A stretch of 64,000 nt of DNA from Sulfuricellaceae bacterium (GTDB lineage: Bacteria; Pseudomonadota; Gammaproteobacteria; Burkholderiales; Sulfuricellaceae): positions 1 to 64,000 of the forward strand of contig JAUYFQ010000020.1 in the NCBI GenBank assembly GCA_030690895.1, read 5' to 3'. The notes beneath the pieces are model-generated. The model searched no databases and was not told the DNA's origin. It was given only the letters and a program-made list of their open reading frames with translations. The position numbers were made by a program, and so were the translations under genes. How positions within the stretch are numbered: position 1 is the first letter of the stretch; every line of letters begins with the position of its first letter. Positions 1 through 7,554 of the stretch are shown piece by piece.

Positions 1-420
1 CGCGAAAGCAAGCAGGGGCCCATGCTCGCCAGGGCGAGCGAGGTTTATAGCGGGCTGACCCAGGGTGCTTTCAACAAACTGGTTGTCGATTACGAAAGTG
101 AGCCATTGAAGCTATCCGGACAGCGCGCTACTGGAGAATTGGTGGATATTGAAGGCATGAGCGAAGGCACTCGCGACCAGCTCTACCTGGCGCTGCGTTT
201 GGCGGCACTGGAGCTACATCTGGAGCAGACGGTCTCTTTGCCATTCATCGCTGATGATCTTTTCATCAATTACGATGATGGGCGTGCAAAGGCGGGGCTT
301 GAAGCGTTGGGCAGGTTATCCGAGATGACCCAGGTTATTTTCCTGACCCATCATGAGCATTTGGTGCCGGTTGCGCAGTCGGTTTTTGGCGAAAATTTGA
401 ATGTGGTTTCGCTGGTTTGA
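1..420 (+). CDS. C-terminal part of a YhaN-like AAA/SMC-type ATPase (partial)
   Basis: The frame is open from base 1 and ends at a TGA at 418-420, so only the last ~139 residues are present. Visible are the end of an ABC/SMC-type ATPase: a degenerate signature helix (GTRDQLYLALRLAALE), a Walker B stretch (PFIADDLF) and an H-loop (FLTHHEH). This arrangement is typical of large coiled-coil ATPases such as YhaN, which pair with the YhaM/SbcD-type nuclease YhaO in DNA repair. The upstream coiled coil and Walker A lie outside the window, so the family call rests on the C-terminal domain alone. An internal ATG at 22 is not the real start. Confidence 0.75.
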   Translation, partial: RESKQGPMLARASEVYSGLTQGAFNKLVVDYESEPLKLSGQRATGELVDIEGMSEGTRDQLYLALRLAALELHLEQTVSLPFIADDLFINYDDGRAKAGLEALGRLSEMTQVIFLTHHEHLVPVAQSVFGENLNVVSLV

Positions 421-597
421 ACCCAGATAATCCATTAGGGCACGAGATGCTGGCGAGACGGTTTGCGAGGCAGTTTTGGTGGTTGGGAGGAGCCCATGGT
501 TGTTCCATGGGCGACGAGCAAACGCCGAAAATGGCCGCAAACCCGTCCGCAAGCAGCCGTGCAGGCGCGTAGCGCCGCCTAATGGATTATCTGGGTT
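420..597. repeat. 178-bp hairpin/MITE-like element with 20-bp perfect terminal inverted repeats
   Basis: Bases 420-439 and 578-597 are perfect inverted copies of each other. Between them sit further paired arms: a looser pairing of about 452-470 with 536-552, and a central perfect 8-bp hairpin (GCCCATGG, 492-499, with its complement at 505-512, loop TTGTT). The whole unit could fold into one long rod. It fills the gap between two converging genes and overlaps the last base of the upstream stop codon. No ORF of interest lies inside. It resembles in architecture the elements at 25.3 and 49.4 kb. Confidence 0.8.
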
Positions 598-603
598 GAC
601 CTG

Positions 604-2286
604 TCAGGTATAAACCGTCAGCTTGCTGCCCGGTTGCAGGTGGTTGCTGGCGGGGATGTTGTTCCAGCGTTGCAGGTCGTTAACCGCAACATTGAATCGC
701 CGGGCGATGCTGTATACCGTGTCGCCGCGCTGGATGACGTAGTGGGAACGTTTTTTGTTCGACTTGTCGGACTTGTCCGTATCCGCCTTGGCAACGACCA
801 GTTTTTCCTTCGAAGCTTTGTTTGAAGTCGCAGGAGGGGCTTTGACTGGAGAGGCGGCAGCCAGCACGGTCAGTTTCTGCCCCTTGGACAGTTTGTCGGA
901 TTTGAGCTTGTTGCGGGATTTGAGCTCGGCAATGCTCATGTCGTAACGCCTGGCGATGCTTGCGACCGTATCGCCTTTGCTGACGGTATGCGTGGCTTTG
1001 CTGCTGGCAGGCGCTTCTGGTTCGTATGAGGGCGCGACGAAGGCCAGTTCCTGCGCGGGTGTCGAGGAGGAGGCTCTTGGCACGAGCAGGGTCTGGGGCT
1101 GCGCGGCGCGCGACTTTGGCGGAATGGCGTTGATGTCCTTGAGACGAGCGACCGAGGTTCCGAAGCGTTTGGCGATCGAATCCAGTGTTTCTCCGCGTCG
1201 CGGGGCATACGCCTGCCAGGAACTCAGCGCACCTTCATGGTTTTCCAGATTGACGTGGAAGCTGTCGACCTTGTCTACCGGCAGCAGCAGGGTAGGTTTG
1301 CCGCTACCGGCAAGCAGCGATTTTTTGTAGCCTGGATTGAGGGCGACAAACTCATTCATGGGCATGCCTGCCAATTGGGCGGCGACCGATGAATCCATGT
1401 GCTGGCTGATTTTGACAGTGGAGAAGTAGGGCTTGTTGGGGATGCTGTTGAGCGCCAATCCATATGCGGCGGGGTTGCCGACTATGTTTTTGATGGCCAT
1501 CAGCTTGGGAACATAGTTACGGGTCTCTGGTGGCATACGCAGGCTGAGGTAGTCAGTCGGCAAGCCCTGCACCCGGTTTTTCGCCTGGGCGCGTGAAACG
1601 GAACCTTCTCCCCAGTTATAAGCCGCCAGCGCCAGTTCCCAGCTGCCGAACATGCCATACAGTTTTTCCAGATAATCCAGCGCGGCATCCGTGGCGGCCA
1701 GAATGTCGCGGCGACCATCGTAAAGCCCGTTCTGGCTCAGGCCGAAATTCTTGCCAGTGGATGGGATGAACTGCCAGATACCCGAGGCGTGGCTGGTGGA
1801 GTAGGCAACCGGGTTGAATGCGCTTTCTATCATCGGCAGCAAGGCGATTTCGGTCGGCATGCCGCGTTTTTCGACTTCATCCACGATATGGTAAAGATAG
1901 CGCTGGCTGCGCTCTATCATCCGCTGCATATAGGCAGGACGGCTGGCGTACCAGTTTTCGTGTTCCTGAACCAGTTCGGAATCAAGCTCGGCTAACTGGA
2001 AGCCGATGCGGATCCGCTCCCAAAGATCGGCATTGATGGTGGTGACGCTTGTGTTTTGATCTATGGAAAGAGGGGTGGAGTCAATCTGGCTAGTCGGCTG
2101 TAGCGTGAGACTGGAGGCCTGATGTACGTATTGTTCCTGCTCGGTTGGAGCAGTTTGGGTGACCGGTTTGGCAGGCTCGATATACTCAAAGCTGCCGAAG
2201 CTGACGGTATCCTCAGCGTGGGAGGAAACAGAAAAAGACAGAAACAGGACAGATGAAACTGACAGAAATAGTGTGCGGACTTTCAT
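604..2286 (-). CDS. mltD: Membrane-bound lytic murein transglycosylase D with LysM repeats
   Basis: This periplasmic enzyme cleaves the glycan backbone of peptidoglycan to 1,6-anhydro-muropeptides. A signal peptide opens the protein (MKVRTLFLSVSSVLFLSF...SSHA). The SLT/goose-lysozyme-like domain follows, with the catalytic Glu in ALLPMIESAFNP and the conserved ASGIWQFIPSTG and ALAAYNWGEG motifs. Three LysM domains (about YAPRRGETLDSIAKRFG, HTVSKGDTVASIARRY and YVIQRGDTVYSIARRF) end the chain, as in E. coli MltD, which has two. A longer start at 2310 is possible, but the signal peptide favours the ATG at 2286. The gene is transcribed on the same strand as the NAD(P)HX repair gene upstream of it. 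Confidence 0.93.
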   Translation of the reverse strand: MKVRTLFLSVSSVLFLSFSVSSHAEDTVSFGSFEYIEPAKPVTQTAPTEQEQYVHQASSLTLQPTSQIDSTPLSIDQNTSVTTINADLWERIRIGFQLAELDSELVQEHENWYASRPAYMQRMIERSQRYLYHIVDEVEKRGMPTEIALLPMIESAFNPVAYSTSHASGIWQFIPSTGKNFGLSQNGLYDGRRDILAATDAALDYLEKLYGMFGSWELALAAYNWGEGSVSRAQAKNRVQGLPTDYLSLRMPPETRNYVPKLMAIKNIVGNPAAYGLALNSIPNKPYFSTVKISQHMDSSVAAQLAGMPMNEFVALNPGYKKSLLAGSGKPTLLLPVDKVDSFHVNLENHEGALSSWQAYAPRRGETLDSIAKRFGTSVARLKDINAIPPKSRAAQPQTLLVPRASSSTPAQELAFVAPSYEPEAPASSKATHTVSKGDTVASIARRYDMSIAELKSRNKLKSDKLSKGQKLTVLAAASPVKAPPATSNKASKEKLVVAKADTDKSDKSNKKRSHYVIQRGDTVYSIARRFNVAVNDLQRWNNIPASNHLQPGSKLTVYT

Positions 2287-2371
2287 CTTGACTGGCATCT
2301 GCTCGGGCATTGGACGGGTTTTCCAGCTGAGGTAAAAACCGGGTCATTCTAACGGTTTTTTCTGTCTTTGG

Positions 2372-3907
2372 TCAAGGCGGCGCCGTTGCCGTCGTACCAG
2401 CATTCCTGGCGTTAACCCATTGATTCAGAATTTTTCTTGCCATGGCGAGCACTTCTCCTGTGGTCAGGCCGATGGGGCCAGTTCCCTGATGCGCCAGTTC
2501 GTCGGCGGCCAGTCCGTGCAGGTAGATTGCGAGCAAGGCGGCTTTGTCCGGATTGAGTCGTTGAGCGATCAGGGCGGCGATCATGCCGCATAAAATGTCG
2601 CCCATGCCAGCGCTGCTCAGGCCGGGGTTGCCGGTCGGGTTGATGGCCCAGCGGCCATCAGGCCAGGCAATGACAGTTCCCGAGCCTTTTAGTACGAGCA
2701 GACTGTTCAGGCGCTTGGCCAGCACCAGCGCTGAACCGATTCGATCCTGCTGGATTTCATGGTTGCTGATGCCCAGCAGGCGGCCTGCCTCGGTGGGGTG
2801 GGGAGTGAGAATGCTGGCGGCTTTACGCGCTTTCAGTTGCGCTTGCAGCTTGTCGTCGCTGGCGATCAAATTGATGGCATCCGCATCGATCACCAGCTTG
2901 AGTTCGCTGCCCAGCGCCTGCTGAAGTATATCCAGCGCATTGGCTGATAGTCCCAGACCGGGACCAATAACCAGACAATCCAGGCCGGATTCGAAGAGCT
3001 GGCCAGGAGGACGCATCATGAGCTCTGGCTGGGAAAAATCCACTATGGGTGGGGATTCTGCCAGCATGCCCACAAATACTCTTCCTGCGCCCAGCATATG
3101 CGCCGCACGGCCCGCCATGAGGCTTGCCCCTATGGTTGACTCGGCTCCCCCCAAAATACCGACACTGCCCAGCATGCCTTTGTGGCTGTTCCAGGGGCGT
3201 GGCTTGAGCAGGGTAGCAACTTCAGTTTGCCCGATCAGGCGGCCATCGGCGGGTGGGTAGAGTTGGGCCGGTAAGTCCAGCGACTCCAGATAAAGCTGCC
3301 CGCAGTAGTCGCGACCGTAGGCAGTGAGCAATCCAGGTTTCAGGCCGATGAAGGTCAGGGTGTAATCAGCGCGAATGGCCGCGCGGAAAGGCTGGCCGGT
3401 TTCGCTGTCCAGTCCGCTGGGGATGTCGAGTGATAGGACCGGGACTTGCATCTGATTCACCTGTTTCACCAGCTCAAGATACTGACCGCTCAAGTCCCGC
3501 GCCAGACCGATACCGAACAGGCCATCCACGACCAGATTCCAGCCGCCTTCAGGCGGGATGCAATCCAGCACCTTGCCACCCTGGTCTAACCACGCCTGAT
3601 GTGCGGCAGCGGCGTCAGGCGGGAGTTTGTCTGGGTCTGCCGGGCAAACGACGGTGACATCGAATCCATGGCCAGCGAGATGTCGCGCAGCGACAAATGC
3701 ATCCCCGCCATTATTCCCCGGCCCGGCCAGCGCCAGTATCTGCCGGTGATTGCCGGGCAGGCTGGCGACAAAGTCTGCAGCTGCCCGGCCTGCTTTTTCC
3801 ATCAAATTCAGAGCGGGGTAGTTTTCTCTCGCCATCCGCTCGATCTTGCGGATGTCCTGGCTGCCAAAAAGGGGCATAGGCTCTGTACCGATAAGCTGTT
3901 CAAACAT
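2372..3907 (-). CDS. nnr: Bifunctional NAD(P)HX epimerase / ADP-dependent NAD(P)HX dehydratase
   Basis: This enzyme repairs hydrated NADH and NADPH. The N-terminal YjeF_N (epimerase) domain covers roughly residues 10-215, with the glycine-rich ALAGPGNNGGDAFVAAR loop. The C-terminal ribokinase-like dehydratase (YjeF_C) covers about 230-500, with KGMLGSVGILGG, VIGPGLG, LTPHPTEAGRLL and the NPGLSSAGMGDILCGMIAAL signature. The ~511 aa length matches E. coli YjeF. The ATG at 3907 (MFEQLIGTEPMPLFG) is preferred over an upstream ATG at 3955, which would add 16 unlikely residues. The gene is divergent from the HEAT-repeat gene, whose start lies about 50 bp away. Confidence 0.93.
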   Translation of the reverse strand: MFEQLIGTEPMPLFGSQDIRKIERMARENYPALNLMEKAGRAAADFVASLPGNHRQILALAGPGNNGGDAFVAARHLAGHGFDVTVVCPADPDKLPPDAAAAHQAWLDQGGKVLDCIPPEGGWNLVVDGLFGIGLARDLSGQYLELVKQVNQMQVPVLSLDIPSGLDSETGQPFRAAIRADYTLTFIGLKPGLLTAYGRDYCGQLYLESLDLPAQLYPPADGRLIGQTEVATLLKPRPWNSHKGMLGSVGILGGAESTIGASLMAGRAAHMLGAGRVFVGMLAESPPIVDFSQPELMMRPPGQLFESGLDCLVIGPGLGLSANALDILQQALGSELKLVIDADAINLIASDDKLQAQLKARKAASILTPHPTEAGRLLGISNHEIQQDRIGSALVLAKRLNSLLVLKGSGTVIAWPDGRWAINPTGNPGLSSAGMGDILCGMIAALIAQRLNPDKAALLAIYLHGLAADELAHQGTGPIGLTTGEVLAMARKILNQWVNARNAGTTATAPP

Positions 3908-3959
3908 AGTCACTCCCGCATTAGGATTTGAACAGGCAGTGTTTGATACAATCATCCCG

Positions 3960-5111
3960 TTGTCAAATCAGGATGCGCCTTCTTTGTTCTCGACAGAATT
4001 TGAAATAGCCGTCCTCTGGGTCGGCGCTTCGGCGCTGGCAGCGATGCTGTCGCTCGCGGCGATGTTGCTGGGGCTTTTTCTGTGGCAGGCATATGGTCGC
4101 TGGCGCAGGGAGCGCGTGCTGGCGCGCTGGCGGCCGCTGTTCATGGCCTGCTTGTACGAAGAGGTGGCGAGCTGGCCTAACGGGCATAACCAAAAGGATA
4201 TGCCCGTTCCCCTCTCTCCAAACTCTCTCCCAGAGGGAGAGAGGGACGAAGGCTCGCTTTGCGAGTATCCGGTTAAAGCACACGGCAGCGCAGCGACCAG
4301 CGTACTTGAATTATGGCGTCACCTGCATGATTCGCTTGGCGCCGAGCAGGGGCGCCTGCTCGAACAGGCAGCCATGAAAGCCGGACTGCCCAAGATGGCG
4401 ATCAGCTTGCTGCAAGGTGCTTTAGTTAAAAATTTATGCCTGGGTGCGGAGGTGTCCGGTCGTTTGAAGCTAGTTGACGCTTGGGGTGAGCTGATCCGGC
4501 TTCTGGCACATCCTGACGTTGACGTGTCCAGCTTGGCGGCCATTGCCCTGAGCCGCATCGATACTCGTCGGGCGGCGCCTGTTCTGGTGCCGATGCTGGC
4601 CGATGGAGCGCGTTGGCAGCCGGTATTTGGGCGGGACGTGGCCGAGTCACTGCAGGGTGCGGAGGCTGAGTTTTCGGGGGTGATGCTTGCGCCGCATCAA
4701 TTGGAAATGCTTGATGCGATTGGGTCTGATCAAATCAGCCAAGCACTAAACGAAGTTCTTGATGCCCCGAAAGATGACGAGCAGCTGTCAACCGCGCTTC
4801 GCTTGAGTAAAACCCCCTCACTGCTGGAGAAAATTCACCCTCATGCCGGGCATTCGCAATGGTTTGTCCGGGTGCAGGCGGCCAATGCAATTGGCCGCTT
4901 GGGCAGCGAGAGGGATGTCCCGTTTCTGCTCCCCATGCTCGGCGACGCCTCCTGGTGGGTGCGCTACCGCGCAAGTGGGGCGCTGTCCGGTCTGCTTGGC
5001 CGGGATTTGGCGAGCATGGAGCAGATACGTGGAAACCAGGCCGATCCATTTGCCAGAGACATGCTCCAGCAAGTGATTGCGGAAATTGCCTTGAGCGGGG
5101 AGAAGCCATGA
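3960..5111 (+). CDS. Membrane-anchored HEAT-repeat protein
   Basis: The protein has one N-terminal transmembrane segment (about residues 16-40, IAVLWVGASALAAMLSLAAM...). A cytoplasmic region follows with HEAT/PBS-lyase-like helical repeats, seen in VDVSSLAAIALSRID, WFVRVQAANAIGRLG and WWVRYRASGALSGLLG. Function is unknown. It overlaps the next gene by 4 bp (ATGA), so the pair is probably translationally coupled, and HEAT/glycosyltransferase pairs of this kind recur in proteobacteria. The start is uncertain: a TTG at 3960 fits the promoter space left by the divergent gene, while an ATG at 3846 would run into that gene. Residues ~73-113 (about 4178-4300) are an in-frame palindromic insertion rather than HEAT sequence. 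Confidence 0.72.
   Translation: MSNQDAPSLFSTEFEIAVLWVGASALAAMLSLAAMLLGLFLWQAYGRWRRERVLARWRPLFMACLYEEVASWPNGHNQKDMPVPLSPNSLPEGERDEGSLCEYPVKAHGSAATSVLELWRHLHDSLGAEQGRLLEQAAMKAGLPKMAISLLQGALVKNLCLGAEVSGRLKLVDAWGELIRLLAHPDVDVSSLAAIALSRIDTRRAAPVLVPMLADGARWQPVFGRDVAESLQGAEAEFSGVMLAPHQLEMLDAIGSDQISQALNEVLDAPKDDEQLSTALRLSKTPSLLEKIHPHAGHSQWFVRVQAANAIGRLGSERDVPFLLPMLGDASWWVRYRASGALSGLLGRDLASMEQIRGNQADPFARDMLQQVIAEIALSGEKP
4178..4300. repeat. In-frame palindromic element inside the HEAT-repeat gene (copy A)
   Basis: Three hairpins lie in a row: AACGGGCATA at 4179-4188 with its complement at 4199-4208; CTCTCTCCC-aga-GGGAGAGAG at 4223-4243; and CTCGC-ttt-GCGAG at 4253-4265. The block is translated in frame as ...[19 protein letters not shown].... 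The same peptide pattern recurs in rnfG and nth. It interrupts otherwise helical protein sequence with no stop codon or frameshift. Confidence 0.85.
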
Positions 5112-6625
5112 CAGACCGTGCGCTCCACCTCGACCCGCGTCTGGGCGGAAATACATCTTCCGCCCGTGATGGGCAAACGGATGGTATGCCGGTAGAGGGC
5201 GTACCGGTTCACTTGCAACATGATCCAAGCCTGCTTTTCATGCCACAGCCGGAAATGGCCGTGCCCCAGGCCGAATTTACCTGGAGCGATATCCTGAGTG
5301 CATTCCAGACAATGGTGGCCGATGTCATTCCCTGGCTGATGTGGGCCGTGCTGTTTCTGTTTGTGATTCGTTATGCCGTGTTGCTGGTGAGCGGTTTTCT
5401 GGATGCGTTGCGGTACAAGCCGCTGTTAAAGATTCACCCGCATTCGCCACCAGTTAGCCTGATTGTCCCGCTAACAGGGCGAACCGCCAGCCTGCGAGCA
5501 TGGCTGACAGCGGCGCTGGAGCTGGACTATCCCGAATATGAAATTCTGCTCGTCAACGATGGCCTGGCCGACGACGAGTTGATGTCGGTCAAGGAAGATT
5601 ACGGTTTCGAGCGCTTCCCGGAAGCATATAGAGACCGTTTGCATACCAAGCAAGTGAGCGGCATTCACATCTCGGTTCGTGACAGCCGCCTGCGCTGGCT
5701 GGAGAAATGTCGTGGCGGTCGTGCAGATGCCATCAACGCTGCACTCAATTGCGCCCGCTTTCCACTGGTCTGTGTGCTGGATGTTCACCTGGTGTTCAAG
5801 GTCGATTTTCTGAGCCAGATGGCTGAACGGTATGCCCGTACTCCAGACGCCAAGGCGGTAATGACGCCCATCTGCGTGACTGAGGGTGTGGATGCCGGGT
5901 TTCTGGCGCACTGGCAGCAGGCCGATATCGGCCGCACTCTGGTTTTTGGCGGCATCAACAAAGCCGGGCTTGGATTGCGGCTGGCGGGCACGCCGGTGGT
6001 AGGCCTGTTTGATAAAGAATTGCTGGTTGCTGCGGGCGGATTCCGCAACGATGTACTCAACCCGGAAAACCATTGGGCGGTGGACTTGCAGAATGGCCTT
6101 TCCGGCAAACAATCTACCCGCCTGGCCTACGCGCCGGAACCGCTGGTATTCAGCCCTGCGTGCAAGACCCTGGGTGATCTGGGGCGCAAACATGCCGACA
6201 GGCAGCAGGCCTTGATGGAAAACCTGAATCTCAACCGGCGTATGGCCGGGCAAAGCCGACATGGCAACCGTCTGACTTACCTGTTCATGCTGGTCCTGGA
6301 AGGTTTTTGGCCCGCTATCGAACTGCTTGGATATGGAGCTGTGATTGTGTTGTGGCTGGTTGGACTGCTTTCCACTCAGACGACTGCACTCTTATTGGCG
6401 ATTGGGTTCGGGATGAGCATTTTGCCCGTTCTCGCTGGACTGTTGCTGGAATCTCATTTGTTTTATCCCCATGTCCGAGTTCAAGTCGTTTCAAAGCAGT
6501 TCATGGCGGCAGTAATGGAAGGCCTGGGCCTGCGTCTCCTCTCTGTATTCTGGTTCCTGCGGGGCTTGTTGCGCCATGAAGCCAAGTGGGGCCGAATAAG
6601 TAAAATTCTGGCGGTTTCAAAATGA
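5108..6625 (+). CDS. Membrane-bound family 2 glycosyltransferase
   Basis: This is a ~505-aa processive-type GT2 enzyme with a TM segment near residues 75-100 (VIPWLMWAVLFLFVIRYAVL). The GT-A domain starts at PPVSLIVPLTGR and contains the nucleotide-binding YEILLVNDG. Two or three TM segments follow near the C-terminus (YGAVIVLWLVGLL; LLLAIGFGMSILPVLAGLLL). The usual DxD motif reads CVLDVHLVF here, so the second Asp is replaced by His. The acceptor-site region is NHWAVDLQNGLSGK, which differs from the usual EDxDL. The ATG at 5108 overlaps the upstream stop (ATGA). The substrate cannot be told. Confidence 0.82.
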   Translation: MTDRALHLDPRLGGNTSSARDGQTDGMPVEGVPVHLQHDPSLLFMPQPEMAVPQAEFTWSDILSAFQTMVADVIPWLMWAVLFLFVIRYAVLLVSGFLDALRYKPLLKIHPHSPPVSLIVPLTGRTASLRAWLTAALELDYPEYEILLVNDGLADDELMSVKEDYGFERFPEAYRDRLHTKQVSGIHISVRDSRLRWLEKCRGGRADAINAALNCARFPLVCVLDVHLVFKVDFLSQMAERYARTPDAKAVMTPICVTEGVDAGFLAHWQQADIGRTLVFGGINKAGLGLRLAGTPVVGLFDKELLVAAGGFRNDVLNPENHWAVDLQNGLSGKQSTRLAYAPEPLVFSPACKTLGDLGRKHADRQQALMENLNLNRRMAGQSRHGNRLTYLFMLVLEGFWPAIELLGYGAVIVLWLVGLLSTQTTALLLAIGFGMSILPVLAGLLLESHLFYPHVRVQVVSKQFMAAVMEGLGLRLLSVFWFLRGLLRHEAKWGRISKILAVSK

Positions 6626-6824
6626 ATTCTTCCTTCCAAGAGTTCGTTCACGAGGCCATCAGTTAAGGCGCCTGCGGCTTTGTTGTCAAGCCCTAATAAC
6701 GCTGCAAAAATTTTGCAATCGCTGGAGCGTTGTGTGGGGCGTTCGGTGGATTTGTGATGTTGGCTAACTTAGCTAGAAGTAGTAAGCTACCCGGTACTAC
6801 ACAAACTTCTTTCAGGAGCTAATC

Positions 6825-7070
6825 ATGCAATGCAACATGCTTGAAGCCAAGAGCCAGCTTTCCAGGCTCGTGCAAGCCGCACTGGAGGGGGAAGATGTCA
6901 TCATCGCCAACAAGGGCGTTCCTGTCGTCAGGTTAGTCAAGATCGGCGCCCAAGGTTTTACGCGCAAGCCAGGCGCATGGGCCGAACTGCCCAAGGCAAA
7001 AGCCGATTGGGACTCACCGAAAACCAACGCTGCCATCGCCGATGAACTCACTGGCGGTGAATGGTCGTGA
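6825..7070 (+). CDS. Phd/YefM-family antitoxin
   Basis: An 81-aa protein. Its N-terminal half has the prevent-host-death fold (NMLEAKSQLSRLVQAALEGEDVIIANKGVPVVRLV), a DNA-binding antitoxin that represses its own operon. The tail after residue ~50 is the toxin-binding segment. It is preceded by a good ribosome binding site (CAGGAG) and overlaps the PIN toxin gene by 10 bp. A short inverted motif (AGCTA at 6771-6775 and 6785-6789) just upstream could be part of an operator, but it is weak. Confidence 0.88.
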   Translation: MQCNMLEAKSQLSRLVQAALEGEDVIIANKGVPVVRLVKIGAQGFTRKPGAWAELPKAKADWDSPKTNAAIADELTGGEWS

Positions 7071-7447
7071 GGCGATACCTGCTTGATACCCACCTGGTCT
7101 ATTGGTGGATGACCGCCGATGGCCGATTAGGCAAAGCCACGCAACACCTCATCGAAAATGCCGATATTGTCGTGAGCACTGCCAGCGTGTGGGAAATGGT
7201 GCTGAAAAATGGAAAAGGCAAATTACCTTTGCCGCAAGGCAGTCTGAGCGAACAACTGGAAGCGCAAGGCTTCGCCCTGCTCCCTATTCTGCCGCGCCAC
7301 ATCGATGTAGCACGGAGTCTGGCTTTCGTGCACGCCGATCCGTTCGACCGATTGATGATCGCGCAGGCCCACGATGAACGGTTGACGCTGTTAACGTGTG
7401 ACACGGCGATCCTGGGGCTGGGATTGGATGGGGTAGAGAAGGGGTGA
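7061..7447 (+). CDS. PIN-domain toxin (VapC-like RNase)
   Basis: A 128-aa PIN-domain protein, expected to be an Mg-dependent RNase held inactive by the overlapping Phd-type antitoxin. The acidic catalytic residues are in place: Asp in YLLDTHLVYWW, Glu in VSTASVWEMVLK, Asp in HADPFDRLMIAQA and Asp in LLTCDTAILGL. Expected full length for the family. It ends about 107 bp before purL and probably forms a two-gene operon with the antitoxin. Confidence 0.9.
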   Translation: MVVRRYLLDTHLVYWWMTADGRLGKATQHLIENADIVVSTASVWEMVLKNGKGKLPLPQGSLSEQLEAQGFALLPILPRHIDVARSLAFVHADPFDRLMIAQAHDERLTLLTCDTAILGLGLDGVEKG

Positions 7448-7554
7448 AAGAATGCCACAGCATCAGGTCGGTCGAATCCGCCTCATGATGTGGAGGGGCA
7501 AGGTAAATATCAGGTAAAATAACGCTTTTCCCTAGTTCTGCCCCGGATTTTCCC

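Noticed and set aside
604-1330. Long open frames on the plus strand opposite mltD
   Set aside because: They mirror the high-GC coding strand of mltD and match no family; the mltD reading has clear SLT and LysM domains.
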